From: Puccinellia tenuiflora
Taxonomy: Eukaryota > Streptophyta > Magnoliopsida > Poales > Poaceae
Length of the DNA: 64,000 nt
Reading direction: 5' to 3'
Assembly: GCA_012064385.1 (NCBI GenBank)
Contig: QRDG01000530.1
Span: forward strand, 186,001 to 250,000
Under the pieces are notes generated by a model, which saw only the letters and a program-made list of their open reading frames with translations, was not told the origin of the DNA and did no database searches. The translations under genes and the position numbers were made by a program. Of this stretch, positions 37,101 to 50,197 are shown in pieces (the stretch's first letter is position 1; each line of letters opens with the position of its first letter).

Positions 37101-38097
37101 GTGTCGGAGTCATTTGAACTTGGACAACTTCAGCCTTTGAAGCTATCTAAGTGTAGTGCACTAGTACCATAATATCCACCTTACATGATACAAATAGCAC
37201 TTGCTAAAATACACTCCGATTGTCTATTACAATCTGCTATCGGCATAGCTACCCTTGTGAATTTAATTTGTACAAAATGCTCACCCAGCTTTATTGAAAG
37301 CTTGCAGCCTTCCACGGGAACATTAACTAGATGGCACCATAATTTTAGGCTAGAAAACTTATCACTTATAGTAGTAGTGGCATATGTATCAGTAGAAATT
37401 ACTTCTTGTGATGCTAGTGCCAACTAATGTCTCAAGTTCATGCTATTACTGTCTAGGAATATGAACTCCAACCAAGAAGTAAGAAGTGTCCACTATTCAG
37501 ATACTTGTTAAAAAATGGTTGCTCAGGTACGTACCTGTTGTACTAACACGGCTTGTCTGGAACAATGTTGCAGGAAGTCAGTATGTATCTGGAAAGGAAA
37601 TTGAGAAGTTAGATAACTGCGCAGCTGCTCTTCTTATGGGTTGCAGTAGTGGGACACTTCATTGCAAAGGAGGTTATGCTCCTCAAGGGGCACCTTTGTC
37701 TTATTTATTTGCTGGTTCTCCTTCCGTCATTGCAAATCTCTGGGACGTCTCGGATAAAGATATCGATCGATTTAGTAAAGCATTGCTCAATTCATGGTTG
37801 CAAGAAAATTTTAAGGCCACCAAGAATTGCCCTAAATGTTGCCGCCCACTAACACAAGAATTTGAGTCAATGACCATCGCTGCAAAGGATAATGGTAGGC
37901 CAGGACGAAAAGGTACACGACGAGGTCAGAAGCAGCAACAAACAGCAGAGATAGATGGCAGTAGCAATTGCTGTAATTGCAGGCACATGCGAATAGCTTC
38001 GCATATAAGTGAAGCTAGGCGTGCTTGCAGGCTTCCGCTTATGATCGGCGCATCTCCTGTTTGTTACGGTGTGCCTACTATCATCAGGAAGAAGTAA
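25148..38097 (+). CDS. ESP1: Separase (separin), peptidase C50, 27 exons, 2236 aa
   Basis: Separase is the caspase-like protease that cuts the cohesin alpha-kleisin (RAD21/REC8 type) at anaphase, held inactive by securin. Exons: 25148-25815, 25908-26085, 26182-26277, 28368-28499, 28597-29063, 29144-29258, 29553-29678, 29763-30059, 30142-30261, 30358-30579, 30675-30785, 30883-31029, 31116-31484, 31563-31652, 31783-32031, 32274-32397, 32476-33363, 33866-34109, 34215-34317, 34468-34659, 34743-34795, 34883-35112, 35212-35458, 35622-36012, 36452-36691, 36950-37037, 37574-38097. All introns are GT-AG and every phase agrees, giving 6711 nt. Residues 1-1660 are a helical array; a basic linker lies near 1350-1390; the C50 region is about 1664-2236. 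Catalytic His2060 is in YFGHGS and Cys2086 in LLMGCSSG; MLPWENLPAL starts at 1954. CxxC pairs at 2148 and 2195 sit in a basic insertion. Length is close to the roughly 2180 aa of the Arabidopsis protein. No break is seen. Confidence 0.95.
26278..28367 (+). other. Separase intron 3, enlarged by inserted DNA
   Basis: At 2090 bp this is by far the longest intron. It contains an internal direct duplication (about 26459-26520 and 26884-26945, sharing ACTTTGTAAATCTATCTT) and the inverted-repeat element below. Confidence 0.85.
27151..28166. mobile_element. Putative DNA-transposon remnant in separase intron 3
   Basis: A perfect 17-base terminal inverted repeat: CCCCTTCTTTTGGGCTT at 27151-27167 and its reverse complement at 28150-28166. 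Another partial copy of the motif lies near 28105. The interior has a GC-rich part (27585-27860). No transposase and no clear TSD are visible. Confidence 0.45.
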
Positions 38098-39590
38098 GTA
38101 ATGGTCTGCGCTTTAATGGGAAATGATTGGTGATTGGCTGCTGCAGTTGTGGGCCTTGAGCCATCGATTCCGATTCCAGCTGCACGGCACTGACGGAAAG
38201 TACCATGGTAGGCATGGCATTGCACAGGCTCAAATGTGCTCGTGAGTCTGATATGTTTATGCTGTTGTTTGTACTTAGCGGAGCAAATGAAAAGTAACAA
38301 GATGATGCCGGAGATGGCGCCGGGAGCGCAGGCCGCCTGGAGCTCCATATTCAGTTCCTTGATGGCATGTCGGCCATGGAAGTGGAGGGAACTGAGGCTG
38401 CTGCTTCGTGCAAGCTCTGTTGTAAGCCTTCTATCCTGAATTGCAACTCTAGCAACAGAGAGTGATATGCCTGCTTTGTGCAACACTATCAGATCAACTG
38501 CAAAATGGCAAGCATGGGTGTGATTCTGATATGCTTATTCGTACCAACGCCCACATGCTCACGGTGCTGGATGTTCTTTTGCGAGGCTTTGTCGTCACAA
38601 TGTTGGCACCTGTTCTGTTTGATCTAACTTCTGTGGACAAGTCCGGTGTAGCCCTGGAGATGTTTTATCTGTCAATTCATGCCGTGGAATATTTGTTCCT
38701 TGCGCTGCAAATGTGTGGCATCCTTGAGCTGGACGTGGTGTTGCACATCATGCACATGAGAATTTATCATTGTTCTGCCCAGTTTCAGATTGCTATGCCA
38801 GGTTGTTGCCGGGCAGATTGTCACGACAATGTCAGGCTGGAGAGACTTATGTGTTTCTTTCATCAAAGTTCAGAAGCTGCCAGCTGGAAGAACATCTCCA
38901 AATGTTGTTTGTGGACGCATATGCTTCTTCAGTATCACCGATGCTGGCGTCCTTGTGCTTGCCGATCGGTGAGCACCGGTTCATCCTCGAAGCTTCATCA
39001 ATGTTCGTCTGGTTTATCCAGTGCAAGCTGCTGTGCATGATGAGTATGCGTTCTTGCTGTTCGGGATATGCCGGAGGCGGGTGAGAGTGTGTCTGCTGTG
39101 GTTTCTCAGATTTAACAGCCAAGAAGCTCCTGGATTGAGCTTGGTGATGGTTCATTTAGATTTTCAGCTCATATCCCTACCTCACGGGCATCCGCCAACG
39201 CGATTGCTGGTTGAGCCGCTAGCTCTATGATTGGCTAGTGTGCAAGAGGCCCCGGAAGAATACGAGTATGTTGAGTCCGAGTTCTCGACGAACCCCCTGG
39301 CAGGCTTCGGTTGTACTCTTCTGCATAAGCATCATGTTTTCTTGGTAGCTTCCTTCTTATGTGTGCAGCTAGGCAAATCATCATGTTTTCTTGGTAGCTT
39401 CCTTCTTATGTGTGCAGCTAGGCAAATCTGCTCTTCAGGGTGAGTGTTGTAATCACTGTGTTGCAATCTGTTATAATATCTAATGGCAGTGGGTTATATT
39501 GTTCAAAAAAAAAAGAGAGTTAACTACCTGTGTAAATGCCTTCACATGAAGTAGTCACGCATCTCATTGTTAAAAAAGAAAGAAAGATGA
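38098..39590. other. Separase 3' flank; no further gene recognised
   Basis: Probably the 3' UTR followed by intergenic DNA. Plus-strand frames at 38462-39040 (192 codons) and 38770-39084 do not resemble a known family and overlap each other. A short purine run (39506-39520) might be a decayed poly(A) tail, so a gene remnant is possible but unproven. Confidence 0.3.
39331..39428 (+). repeat. 49-bp tandem duplication
   Basis: Two apparently identical 49-base copies (39331-39379 and 39380-39428) starting ATCATGTTTTCTTGG. Confidence 0.85.
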
Positions 39591-39629
39591 TGCCCTCGAT
39601 ACGTTGTCGTACTAGAGGAGAGGACCGGC

Positions 39630-39800
39630 CGCCTCTAGGGGACGCTCTCACCGGCCGTCCCCGACCTCGAGCTCCCCAACCTCAGCGACAAGCCGACAAC
39701 GCCTTCTCCGATGCCATCCCGGCCAGCCTCTGGAAACTCACGAGCCTGCAGGCCGCAGTACCTCTGCCTTTGCGACAACGCCCTCACCGGCAGTGGTGGA
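39630..39800 (+). pseudogene. Possible leucine-rich-repeat gene fragment
   Basis: A GC-rich segment whose plus frames give LRR-like pieces (SDAIPASLWKLTSLQ, then DNALTG in another frame). These resemble the LxxLxxLxLxxNxLTG pattern of plant LRR proteins. There is no start, no full repeat and a frame change. Composition could mimic this, so confidence is low. Confidence 0.25.
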
Positions 39801-40930
39801 GCTAGATGCGCGCAAGATTCCTTTGGGACGCGTCCTTCAGGGTGGAAGAATTGGTTGACGGCCTACCCAAACAGCCCGGGGGCATGTAAAAACGGGCCGT
39901 TTGGTAGCTAAACGACTTGGCCAGCACGGCGCACAATGTTTAAAGCACCCTTCAGCCAGGCCTGCGGGGAACGTTCGAATTGGCCGTTTTTCTAGTGCCA
40001 CCTTGTAGAGCCAAAAAGCGTGCGCCGGAGCCGCGGCGATGCAGCCATAGAGCTGGCGGGAGACGAAAAATTGGGGCGGCCGTATGGCGCGAACGCTAGC
40101 CTTACCCCCCTCTTTAGGCTGTCACCGGAAGTGGGAGAAGACAATAGAGTATTTGGGCAGCGCAGGTGGCGGCGGAAGCGGCGGCGAGTTAGATCTTCTT
40201 TGCCGACGACGACGGCGACGACGACCACCTAGATCTGCCTCTCCTCCGCATCGTCGACGGCACCGACTGTTCGGTACTCCCTTTCCCCATGGCGGTAAGC
40301 TCTATTCCCCCTTGGTAGATCTTACATGCCGGCGATGTAGAACCAAGCTTTCCCACTCCGTGGATCTTAGTTTAGACAGTAGTACCTAGATTTCGGCTGT
40401 TTTCTTACAGTACCACCTTGATTTGACTAGGACGGAGAAACTCGTATGCCGCTCATCGTTTAGACTGCAACACTCATAGCTGTGATGCAGGCCTGACTCC
40501 TTTTAGTCCATCATAGAGCAGTACGCCGCAATTACAGGGGTGTAATCCGTTATGGTCCATTGTTCATCCGAGACCAGGAGAGGATGGCCAATATGAACTA
40601 CATCTACGAGGTGGAGGCCGTGAACATGCTGCGAATGGGTAGAGCTCCCTTTTGCAAGCTAGTGGAGACGTTTCGGTCGAGGGGGCTGCTGAAAGATAGC
40701 ATCCACACCTCTATGAAGAGCAAGTTGCGATGTTCCTTCATGTTGTTGGTCATAACCAGAGGTTCAGGGTCATTCACATCATATTCAAGAGATCTAGCGA
40801 GACTATATCTCGCTATCTCAGGCAAGTTATGTTCGTAGTTGGCGAACTCAGAGATGAGATGATGAAGAAACCAACTCGCCAGACTCCACAGAAGATTAGA
40901 CAGAGCCATAGATGGTTTCCATATTTCAAG

Positions 40931-41015
40931 GTGAGCAATTCCATAGTACTTCGGTGCATACATTACACATTGTTCATGTATACAGTCTAACATGACACAA
41001 TGTTCATGTCAACAG
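40931..41015 (+). other. Intron in the Harbinger transposase pseudogene
   Basis: GTGAGC to AACAG, 85 bases. It joins the WFPYFK and DCIGAIDGTH segments in frame, as in related plant genes. Confidence 0.75.
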
Positions 41016-41989
41016 GATTGCATTGGTGCAATAGATGGCACTCATGTCACTGCTAGAGTGTCAAGGTCAAAAGCTGCTGCATATAGGGATCGAAAGCATT
41101 ACACCAGCCAGAATGTGCTTGCTGCTGTAGATTTCGACATGAGGTTCACATATGTGCTAGCTGGTTGGGAAGGATCTTCCCATGATGCAAGCATCATTGC
41201 TGACAGCATGAGTCAACCTGACAGGATAAATATTCCGGATGGCAAGTACTACTTTGGAGATGCAGGATATGCTTGTCGCCCAGGTGTTCTTCCACCCTTC
41301 AGGGCTACCAGGTACCACCTCAACGAGTTCTCCTCAAGGAACTATCCTAAGGATGCCAAGGAATTGTTCAATCTGAGACACTCTAGTCTTAGAGTTACAG
41401 TGAGAGGGTATTTGGTGCTCTGAAGAATAGATTTAATATCCTTGATCAGAAGCCGTTCCACCCTTTCCCCGCCCAAGTTAAGCTGGTTCTTGCATGCTGT
41501 ATTCTCCATAACTGAATCTTGGAGTGGGGTGTTCAGGGGCGGACATAGAGGGTGGGCCGGGTGGGCCATGGCCCACCCAGAATTTTGGGCTTTTTTTACT
41601 ACCCATAGTATTTGACTATCGCTACTCCTTCTAGACGTCGTTCACGTCTGAAATCTCGACTCTTTCGTCTCCCGATTCGTTTCTGGGCCGAAAGAGGAAT
41701 GGAGAAGGAGACCTAATTCCGGTGGCTGCCGTCGGTTCACCCCTCGCCGGCTCGCTCCCTCTCTGATTGCCCACCGCCAGCCACCGCTTCCCCCTCTCTG
41801 ATTCCCCCAATTCTCGCCGGCGTGAGCGCAGAGCTGCTGGACCGCTCCCAGCTTTGCCGTACCATCGTTGTCCGCGGCACTAGCAGTGGTGCACCATGTA
41901 GAGCAGAAGCAGCGAGCAATGCTTGCTGCAATATGCCAGCCACTAGCTATTTGTTTCTATTTGTCTTTGATATACTTTCAACTTTTAAG

Positions 41990-43745
41990 TGTTGGGAATA
42001 TGCCCTAGAGGCAATAATAAAATGGTTTATTAGCATATTCATGTTTATGATAATAGTTTATTATCCATGCTATAATTGTATTAATCAGAAACATAATACA
42101 TGTGTGGAATATAAACAACTAGGTGTCCCTAGTAAGCCTCTACTAGACTAGTTCGTTAGTCAAGAGATGGTTAGAGTTTCCTAACCATGGACTTGTTATA
42201 GTCACTTGATAACGGAGTCATATCATTAGGAGTAATGATGTGATGGACAAGACCCGATAATAAAGAGTTGCAAATGATCGTGTCACTCAGTTTCATTGTC
42301 AACGCTTTTAGTATATGCCAAGTATAGTTTACTTAGACCATGAGATTATGTCACTCCCGTTTACTGGAGGAATGCTTTGTGGACATCAAACGTCACTTCA
42401 TAACTGGGTGATTATAAAGGTGGCTTTCAGGTATCTCCGAAGGTATTTGTTGGGTGACATGAATCAAGAGTGGGATTTGTCCTTCCTTGTGACGGAAAAG
42501 ATATCTCTAGGACCTCTCGGTAATATAGCATCAGAAAGGTTACAACCATGTGATTAAGTGTTAATCACGGAGATCCTATATTATGGACGAGTAAAGAGAA
42601 CTTGCCAGGTAACGAGATGAAACTAGATATGGAGATATCGACGATCGAATCTCGGGCAAGTTAAATATCGGTGAGACAAAGGGAATCGTATACGAGATTA
42701 AGAATCTCCGGCATCGTGGTTCAATCGATAAGGAACTTTGTTGAATATGTAGGAGTCAATATGGGCATCCCGGTCCCGCTATTGATTATTGATCGGATCA
42801 TGTCTGCATATTCTCGAACCCGTAGGGTCACACACTTAAGGCTCCGATGTAGCTAGGTCTTGAGATATTTTATGGTGTGAATGAATATTGATTCGGAGTC
42901 TCGGATGTGATCCTAAACATCACGAGGAGCTCCGGAAGAGTCCGGAGATAAAGTTTCATATAAGTAAAGTGGTTTCCAGGGTTCCGGAAAAGTTCGGGAA
43001 AATTCCAGCAGGGTACCGGAAGATTCTAGAAGGTTCCGGAAGGTTCCGGAGGGCCCCACCTTGGGGGGCCACGAACCTAGAAGGCCCACATGGACCGAGG
43101 GGAGGTGCAGAAGCCCACTTGGGCTGGCCGCACCCTCTCCCTAGAGGCCCATGCGGCTGGCCCATGGGAGGCACCCAAAACCCTAGGGGGCTGACTTGGG
43201 GAACCAGTTCACTCAAGCCGCCGGCCCTAGGGCTTGGAGGAGGGGCCAAGGAAGCCCCCCACGCCTATATAAAGAGGAGGGGAGGGCTGGGGCGTTGAAT
43301 CCCATACCCTAGCCGCACCACCCCTCTCCTCCATCCTCTCTCTCTTGTACACGGCTTGGCGAAGCCCTGTTCGCGGGAAAACCTCCACCATCTCCACCAC
43401 CACACCGTCGTGCTGGTGGGATCTCATGAGCCACTTATTCCTCACTTGCGGGATCAAGGAGAAGAAGTCTACATCGAGCCGTACGTGTGGATACCGTTGA
43501 GGCGCTGCTCGTGCGGTGCTCCATCGGATTGGATCGCGTGGATAATACATCTCCTCACGACTAGATGAGTCTAGTTGCGGGGATTGACAGACCAACCCCT
43601 GCATCGACAAAAGGCTTTGTGCATTCTTCGAGGGTAAGAAATTGGATCTCATCTTCGCTACCTTTGTCTAATAGATCTAGATCCGTTGGGTTTCTTCCGC
43701 TTGTTATGTAGGAATTTTTTTGTTTTCTATGCAACGAACCCTTCA
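41990..43745 (+). repeat. LTR 1 of the tandem copia array
   Basis: 1756 bp. TATA-like CTATATAAAG at about 43264-43273. Confidence 0.92.
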
Positions 43746-43746
43746 G

Positions 43747-43758
43747 TGGTATCAGAGA
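43747..43758 (+). other. Primer binding site of internal copy 1 (mutated)
   Basis: TGGTATCAGAGA. The last base differs from the iMet complement TGGTATCAGAGC seen after LTR 2. Confidence 0.8.
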
Positions 43759-44988
43759 CTAGATCTATTCCTAGATGTTGGTGCGATTAGAACACAAGGA
43801 GTTGTGGGCGTTGATATCTTTGTTTCTACCTTCTCGCGTGTATTTCGTATCTTGTTGGATGGTTGGATTGAAGCGGCCCGGACCAACTTTACTCGTCCAC
43901 GCACGAGAGTCCGGTTCCACGATTGACATGCAACTTGTATTGCATAAGTGGCCGATGGGTGTCTGTTTCTCTAGCTATGGTGAGATGCGATCTGCAATGG
44001 AAGGCCTTTAAAAAGGATGAGTAAATAAGCAACTTATATATCATCGTTGTGGTTTTTGTGTAGAATAGAATGGTTCTATATCGTTGACCCAAGCCACGTA
44101 AAAAAATTGCATAAACAAAGTAGAGGACGTCTAACTTGTTTTTGCAGGGTTTGTGATGTGGTATGGCCAATGTGTGATTTGTGATAATGTATGCAATGAT
44201 CATGTTTGTAATCTTTCACGACTTGCATGTCGATGAGTACGGCAACCGGCAGGAGCCATATGGTTTGTCTATTATTTTATGTGACCTGCGTGTCATTGAA
44301 TCACCATGTAATTGCTTTACTTTATCGCTAAGAGTAGCAATAGTTGGTGATGGCAACCATGGAGGAGGCGCCACAATGTCGGTGATGATGGAGATCATGC
44401 CGGTGCTTTGGAGATGGAGATCAAAGGCACAAGAAGAAAAGGCCATATCATATCACAATTTTAAATTGCATGTGATGTTAATCCTTTTATGCACCTTATT
44501 GTTATGCTTAGATTTGATCGTGACGGTAGCATGATAAGGTGATCTCTCATGTTAATATCAAGATAATAAAGTGTTCTCCCCTAGTATGCACCGTTGCAAA
44601 AGTTCTTCGTTTTGAAGCACCACGTGATGATCGGGTGTGATAGACTCTACGTTCGCATACAACGGGTGTAAGCCAGATTTACACACGCGGAAATACTATG
44701 GTTTCCTTGACGAGCCTAGCATGTACAGACATGGCCTCGGAACACAAGAACCGAAAGGTTAAACATGAGTCATATGGAAGATATGATCAACATGGTGATG
44801 TTCACCATTAAAGCTACATCATCTCACGTGATGATCGGTTGTGGTGTAGTGAATTTGGATCGTGTGTCACTAAACAACCAGAGAGATGTTAAGTTTAGTG
44901 GGAGTTCATGTAGTAATTTTGATTGAGATGAACTAAAATTATCATAAACAAAAGTCCTAAGATGTCTTTGCAAAAATCCTTATAGATC

Positions 44989-45614
44989 ATGGCCGACTAT
45001 GGTCGTCTTTTCATGGCCGAGGAGCTGCATCTAGATGGGTCAAACTTTATCGAGTGGTACCTGCTTTTGTGTGAAGTCCTACACGCCAATGACTTGCTTG
45101 ACGTGCTAGAAGAACCAATAGGAGATAAACCCAATGCTTCAGCAACTGAGGAAGAGCACATAGAATGGCTTCGCCAAGAAACCACTTACTTACAAGTTGA
45201 GTGGTTGATGTGCACCTGCATGAATTCTGACCTGAGTACTCAATTCGAAGACTTGCGTGCCAATGAGATTGTTGATGAGCTGAAAATAGGTTCATAGCAC
45301 AAGTCAGAATTGAGAGGTTCAAGAATCTGAATGAGTTTCTTTCACTCAAGATGGAAGAAAACACTTGTTTGGAACAACACCTGAGGAAGATGCATGAGAT
45401 TCATCACCGTCTAGTGCTTGTTTGGGACTACTTGATGACGGATGAATTTGCGATAGATGGGGTGCTGCGTCCGCTTCCCCCCAGCTTCATGAATTATGTC
45501 AGGGACTATGTCATGGGAAGGGATTCGATCACTTTCTATGAGTTTGTGTCTCGGCTTCGTCATGTCAAAGTGGAACCTATAGCAGGAGAAGTTGTCAATG
45601 CAGAACGTATATAG
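44989..45614 (+). pseudogene. Degenerate copia gag, copy 1
   Basis: A frame starting MADYGRLFMAEELHLDGSNF (44989-45297) resembles the UBN2-type N-terminus of copia Gag. It stops at a TAG. A second frame in another phase (45351-45614) continues with gag-like helices (LEQHLRKMHEIHHRL, then LPPSFMNYVRDYVMGRDS). No zinc knuckle and no pol follow. The same break occurs at the same place in copy 2, so it predates the internal duplication and may be fixed in this family. Gag assembles the packaging particle; this one is not expected to. Confidence 0.72.
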
Positions 45615-48450
45615 TGATATACAAGTTGTAAATGTTTTATGTCCCGTTTACACTTGTGGTGAGCTAAGTATTTGATACTTGTGCAGTTTTATGAAAACAG
45701 GGCCTGCCGTTTAGAAGTGCATAGAGGGACTGAGTGGATATCGCGGAATGATGGCAATCAAGGAGTTGATGCTGGCGACATTCTACTTCTACATTTATTG
45801 TTTTATGATTAGAGGATTAGAATGAGTTTTTGTAATCAAATTAAGTGTGATCTTTAAATTAGCGTGTCTCGGTTTGTGATACGGTTATTCATGTTAAAGA
45901 CAAGTGGTTGTTCTATTTTCATGAGTAATTCTTTTTGGTGATCAAGTTTCGATTACGATATTATTGTCCCTAGTTTAATATAAACAATGATTAGTTAACC
46001 ATTTATAAAATATGTGACATACTAAAATATCCAAAACTTAATAATGACAATTGTTTTAGTCGTGCTAAATATTGAATAAACATTTTGATGTTTTATCAAT
46101 GCGCCTTATTGAAGGAGTATGACTAAAATGCCACCTTTTGGAAGAGTGTCAAGAGTTGCCGAAAATAAACACAAGTGTTGGTTGTATTTTTCAGCAAATG
46201 TTAAATGTCATTATTTAGTGTACTCCATCATAAAAGAAATGATTAAATAGGTGTATTTGTTCGAGTTATGATATTTGATGAGATCAAATAAAATTCTGGA
46301 TTTTTAGGATATTAAGTTAACAAGAAAATTGAGTCTTTATGATTTGATCAAAAGAGACAAAATATTTGAGTTATATGTTAGTATGCGGACTTGTGAGAAG
46401 TGTTATCACAAATTACAGTGTTTAGAATATTTCAAAGGTGTTTGATATGTCCTAAGATATTGTAATCACACATTATTCGATATTGTTTGGTCTCAAAGAA
46501 GGGTTTTATTTCGGGGTTTAATAAATAGCATTTAGATTTATTTGATAAACACTCTGTTTAGAAATAAGGATCTATTTAATGATTCGCATAAACAATTACA
46601 TATGAGTTATGAGAAGTCGTGGTAATTATGAGATAATTAGAGACTATTGCGAATAATGTTGTAGTATATTCATAAGTGTGACTATGAATGTGATTCCACA
46701 ATATGAGACTAAAAGGGGCAAACCAATTTGTTGGTTGTGCTAAGTATTTTAGTGGTTTATCGTAAAAAGGTTTCATTGTTAAAAGGGGTTGCTGGAATAA
46801 ATCGAAAAGCTGAAACCTTGCTTGTTTATGTATCCAGTGGCACATATGTAAAGTGCTATGTTGGTTAAAACTTGACACATGAAGGAATTAATGATGGTGA
46901 TCATTGAATTTCGGTTTAGCTTGTCTAAAGAAAATAGGATTCAAGAATATAAAATTTTGTCAGGTTACAAAATAATAATCATGATTTACTTGTCATGTTT
47001 GAGAAACAAGACATACCTACGAAACTACAAAGAAGAAATAGAAGCCTTAAATACGAAAATGACTAAGAGTCATCCTATATTAAGGTTAAATCACAAAGTA
47101 ATTGTTGCTTGATTTTGTGAAAGTGATGTTTCACATATTTATTCCTCAAAAGGGGTTTTGTAGAGAATAAATAAAACTTAAAGCTAGCAAAGTACTAGCA
47201 TTTCGTATATGAGTTCTCAAATTTTAAAAGGTTAATTAAGAATTTTGGATGTGTCCAAAATATCGAGAAAGTGCATAAGAAACTGAGTGGGATCTAATTA
47301 TAATATGTGGTGACATATGTTAGAGCAGAAACTATTTTCCATGATCAAAATATGTGGTGACATATGTTTGAGTGGGAGCTAGTTAATCATGGTCAAATAT
47401 AAGGATAACATATTTCTGAGTGGGAGCCAAAGTGGTTTCACAATTTAATATGTGTATGGTGTATATTTTAGTGGGAGTTTACAACATCTTGTTTGTGTGA
47501 AATGGAGATTTCATAAATGTTGTAAATATTTCAGGAACCAAATGCATAACTTGTGAAGTTAATTTGAATGTCAAATATCTATGGAGATAGATGCGTATTT
47601 TGTCGATAAATGAGTCAGGATGTTTAGCCTAAATTTTTTGAAGGAGTTCAAAATGGAACAAGTGGAGAAGTGTTCATTACTTGTTAAAGATAGGTGAAAC
47701 ATAAAGTTTATTTTTGATACAAAATAATGGTTGGAGGATATGTTAGTATTCGCTGTGAATTGTTCATAGGTCTAAACATATAAGAACCATAATTTTGTAG
47801 TTGACGAAATGTGACCCAAGTTCTTGGTTAGAAGAACGTGTTAGAAATGAGGAGTCATTTCAACATGGAGATGAGATAATTGAATCTAGAGATTGGTAGA
47901 CTTGTTTGAAGTCATGACACCAAACTAGATTGGAAATCTCATAAAGGCAGAAGCGCAGCGAAAGCATGATCGGAAATATCGAAGTGATATGTATTGCACT
48001 GTCGATTTGTTGAGTCTACAACATATAGGAGTATATGATTAATTCAAGGATTAAAAGATATAATATTTTGGTTTGAGAAATTTTATTTCAAGATTGAGTG
48101 AGTTCCGGGTGCACATGCTATGTGAAAATTCTTTTGACTGATCATACGTCATGTAGGCATAAAAGGGAAATGAAAGTCTCACTTTATAACCAAATATATT
48201 ATATTCGTCATATGATGATGAGGTTTATCATGTGATGATATGAGGTTTATCATGTGATGATAAAGTATTGCCAATTTAGGCGACATTAATATTTTGCAAA
48301 GAACATAAAGAACTGTGTAGTACAGAACACGGACAAAACCTCTTCCACGAGCAAACATGATCAACACTGAGACTCCATGAGTGTTAGACACCATAAGTGT
48401 TGGATCGAAAAAATGCAACTAGATTATTGACTCTAGTGCAAGTGGGAGAC

Positions 48451-50196
48451 TGTTGGGAATATTCCCTAGAGGCAATAATAAAATGGTTTATTAGCATATT
48501 AATGTTTATGAAAATAGTTTATTATCCATGCTATAATTGTATTAATTGGAAACATAATACATGTGTGGAATATAAACAACCAGGTGTCCCTAGTAAGCCT
48601 CTATTAGACTAGTTCGTTAGTCAAGAGATGGTTAGAGTTTCCTAACCATGGACTTGTTATAGTCACTTGATAACGGAGTCATATCATTAGGAGTAATGAT
48701 GTGATGGACAAGACCCGATAATAAAGAGTTGCAAATGATCGTGTCACTCAGTTTCATTGTCAACGCTTTTAGTATATGCCAAGTATAGTTTCCTTAGACC
48801 ATGAGATTATGTCACTCCCGTTTACTGGAGGATTGCTTTATGGGCATCAAACGTCACTTCGTAACTGGGTGATTATAAAGGTGGCTTTCAGGTATCTCCG
48901 ATGGTATTTGTTGGGTGACATGAATCAAGAGTGGGATTTGTCCTTCCTTGTGACGGAAAAGATATCTCTGGGCCCTCTCGGTAATATAGCATCAGAAAGG
49001 TTGCAACCATGTGATTAAGTGTTAATCACAGAGATCCTATATTATGGACGAGTAAAGAGAACTTGCCAGGTAACGAGATGAAACTAGATATGGAGATATC
49101 GACGATCGAATCTCGGGCAAGTTAAATATCGGTGAGACAAAGGGAATTGTATATGAGATTAAGAATCTCCGGCATCGTGGTTCAATCAATAAGGAACTTC
49201 ATTGAATATGTAGGAGTCAATATGGGCATCCTGGTCCCGCTATTGATTATTGATCGGATCATATCTGCATATTCTCGAACCCGGAGGGTCACACACTTAA
49301 GGCTCCGATGTAGCTAGGTCTTGAGATATTTTATGGTGTGAATGAATATTGATTCGGAGTCTCGGATGTGATCCTAAACATCACGAGGAGCTCCGGAAGA
49401 GTCCGGAGATAAAGTTTCATATAAGTAAAGTGGTTTCCAGGGTTCCGGAAAAGTTCGGGAAAATTCCAGCAGGGTACCGGAAGATTCTAGAAGGTTCCGG
49501 AAGGCCCCACCTTGGGGGGCCACGAACCTAGAAGGCCCACATGGACCGAGGGGAGGTGCAGCAGCCCACTTGGGCTGGCCGCACCCTCTCCCTAGAGGCC
49601 CATGCGGCTGGCCCATGGGAGGCACCCAAAACCCTAGGGGGCTGACTTGGGGAACCAGTTCCCTCAAGCCGCCGGCCCTAGGGCTTGGAGGAGGGGCCAA
49701 GGCAGCCCCCCACGCCTATATAAAGAGGAGGGGAGGGCTGGGGCGTTGCATCCCATACCCTAGCCGCACCACCCCTCTCCTCCATCCTCTCTCTCTTGTA
49801 CACGGCTTGGCGAAGCCCTGTTCGCGGGAAAACCTCCACCATCTCCACCACCACACCGTCGTGCTGGTGGGATCTCATGAGCCACTTATTCCTCACTTGC
49901 GGGATCAAGGAGAAGAAGTCTACATCGAGCCGTACGTGTGGATACCGTTGAGGCGCTGCTCGTGCGGTGCTCCATCGGATTGGATCGCGTGGATAATACA
50001 TCTCCTCGCGACTAGATGAGTCTAGTTGCGGGGATCGACAAACCAACCCCTGCATCGACAAAAGGCTTTGTTCGTTCTTCGAGGGTAAGAGATTGGATCT
50101 CATCTTCGCTACCTTCGTCTAATAGATCTAGATCCGTTGGGTTTCTTCCGCTTGTTACGTAGGAATTTTTTTGTTTTCTATGCAACGAACCCTTCA
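48451..50196 (+). repeat. LTR 2 (middle), a mosaic of LTR 3 and LTR 1
   Basis: 1746 bp. Up to about 49232 its variant bases follow LTR 3; from about 49316 on they follow LTR 1. It also has a private deletion of about ten bases near 49503. It acts as 3' LTR of copy 1 and 5' LTR of copy 2. Confidence 0.9.
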
Positions 50197-50197
50197 G

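Larger units (their letters stand above)
43746..48450 (+). other. Internal region, copy 1, of the tandem copia array
   Basis: 4705 bp. Only gag remnants (44989-45614) are coding-like. The remainder (45615-48440) is AT-rich and noncoding and ends in the polypurine-type tract CAAGTGGGAGAC before LTR 2. Short frames elsewhere are duplicated in copy 2 but look like noncoding DNA. Confidence 0.85.

Noticed and set aside
38462..39040. 192-codon plus-strand frame after separase
   Set aside because: No recognised family, overlaps other frames, and shows no clear splice or start context; described only as flanking DNA.
43356..43568. 70-codon frame found in all three copia LTRs
   Set aside because: Located in the transcribed leader part of the LTR; repeated because the LTR is, and unlike any known protein.
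44181..44534. 117-codon frame duplicated at 50632-50985
   Set aside because: Duplicate conservation comes from the recent internal duplication, not selection; no domain recognised.
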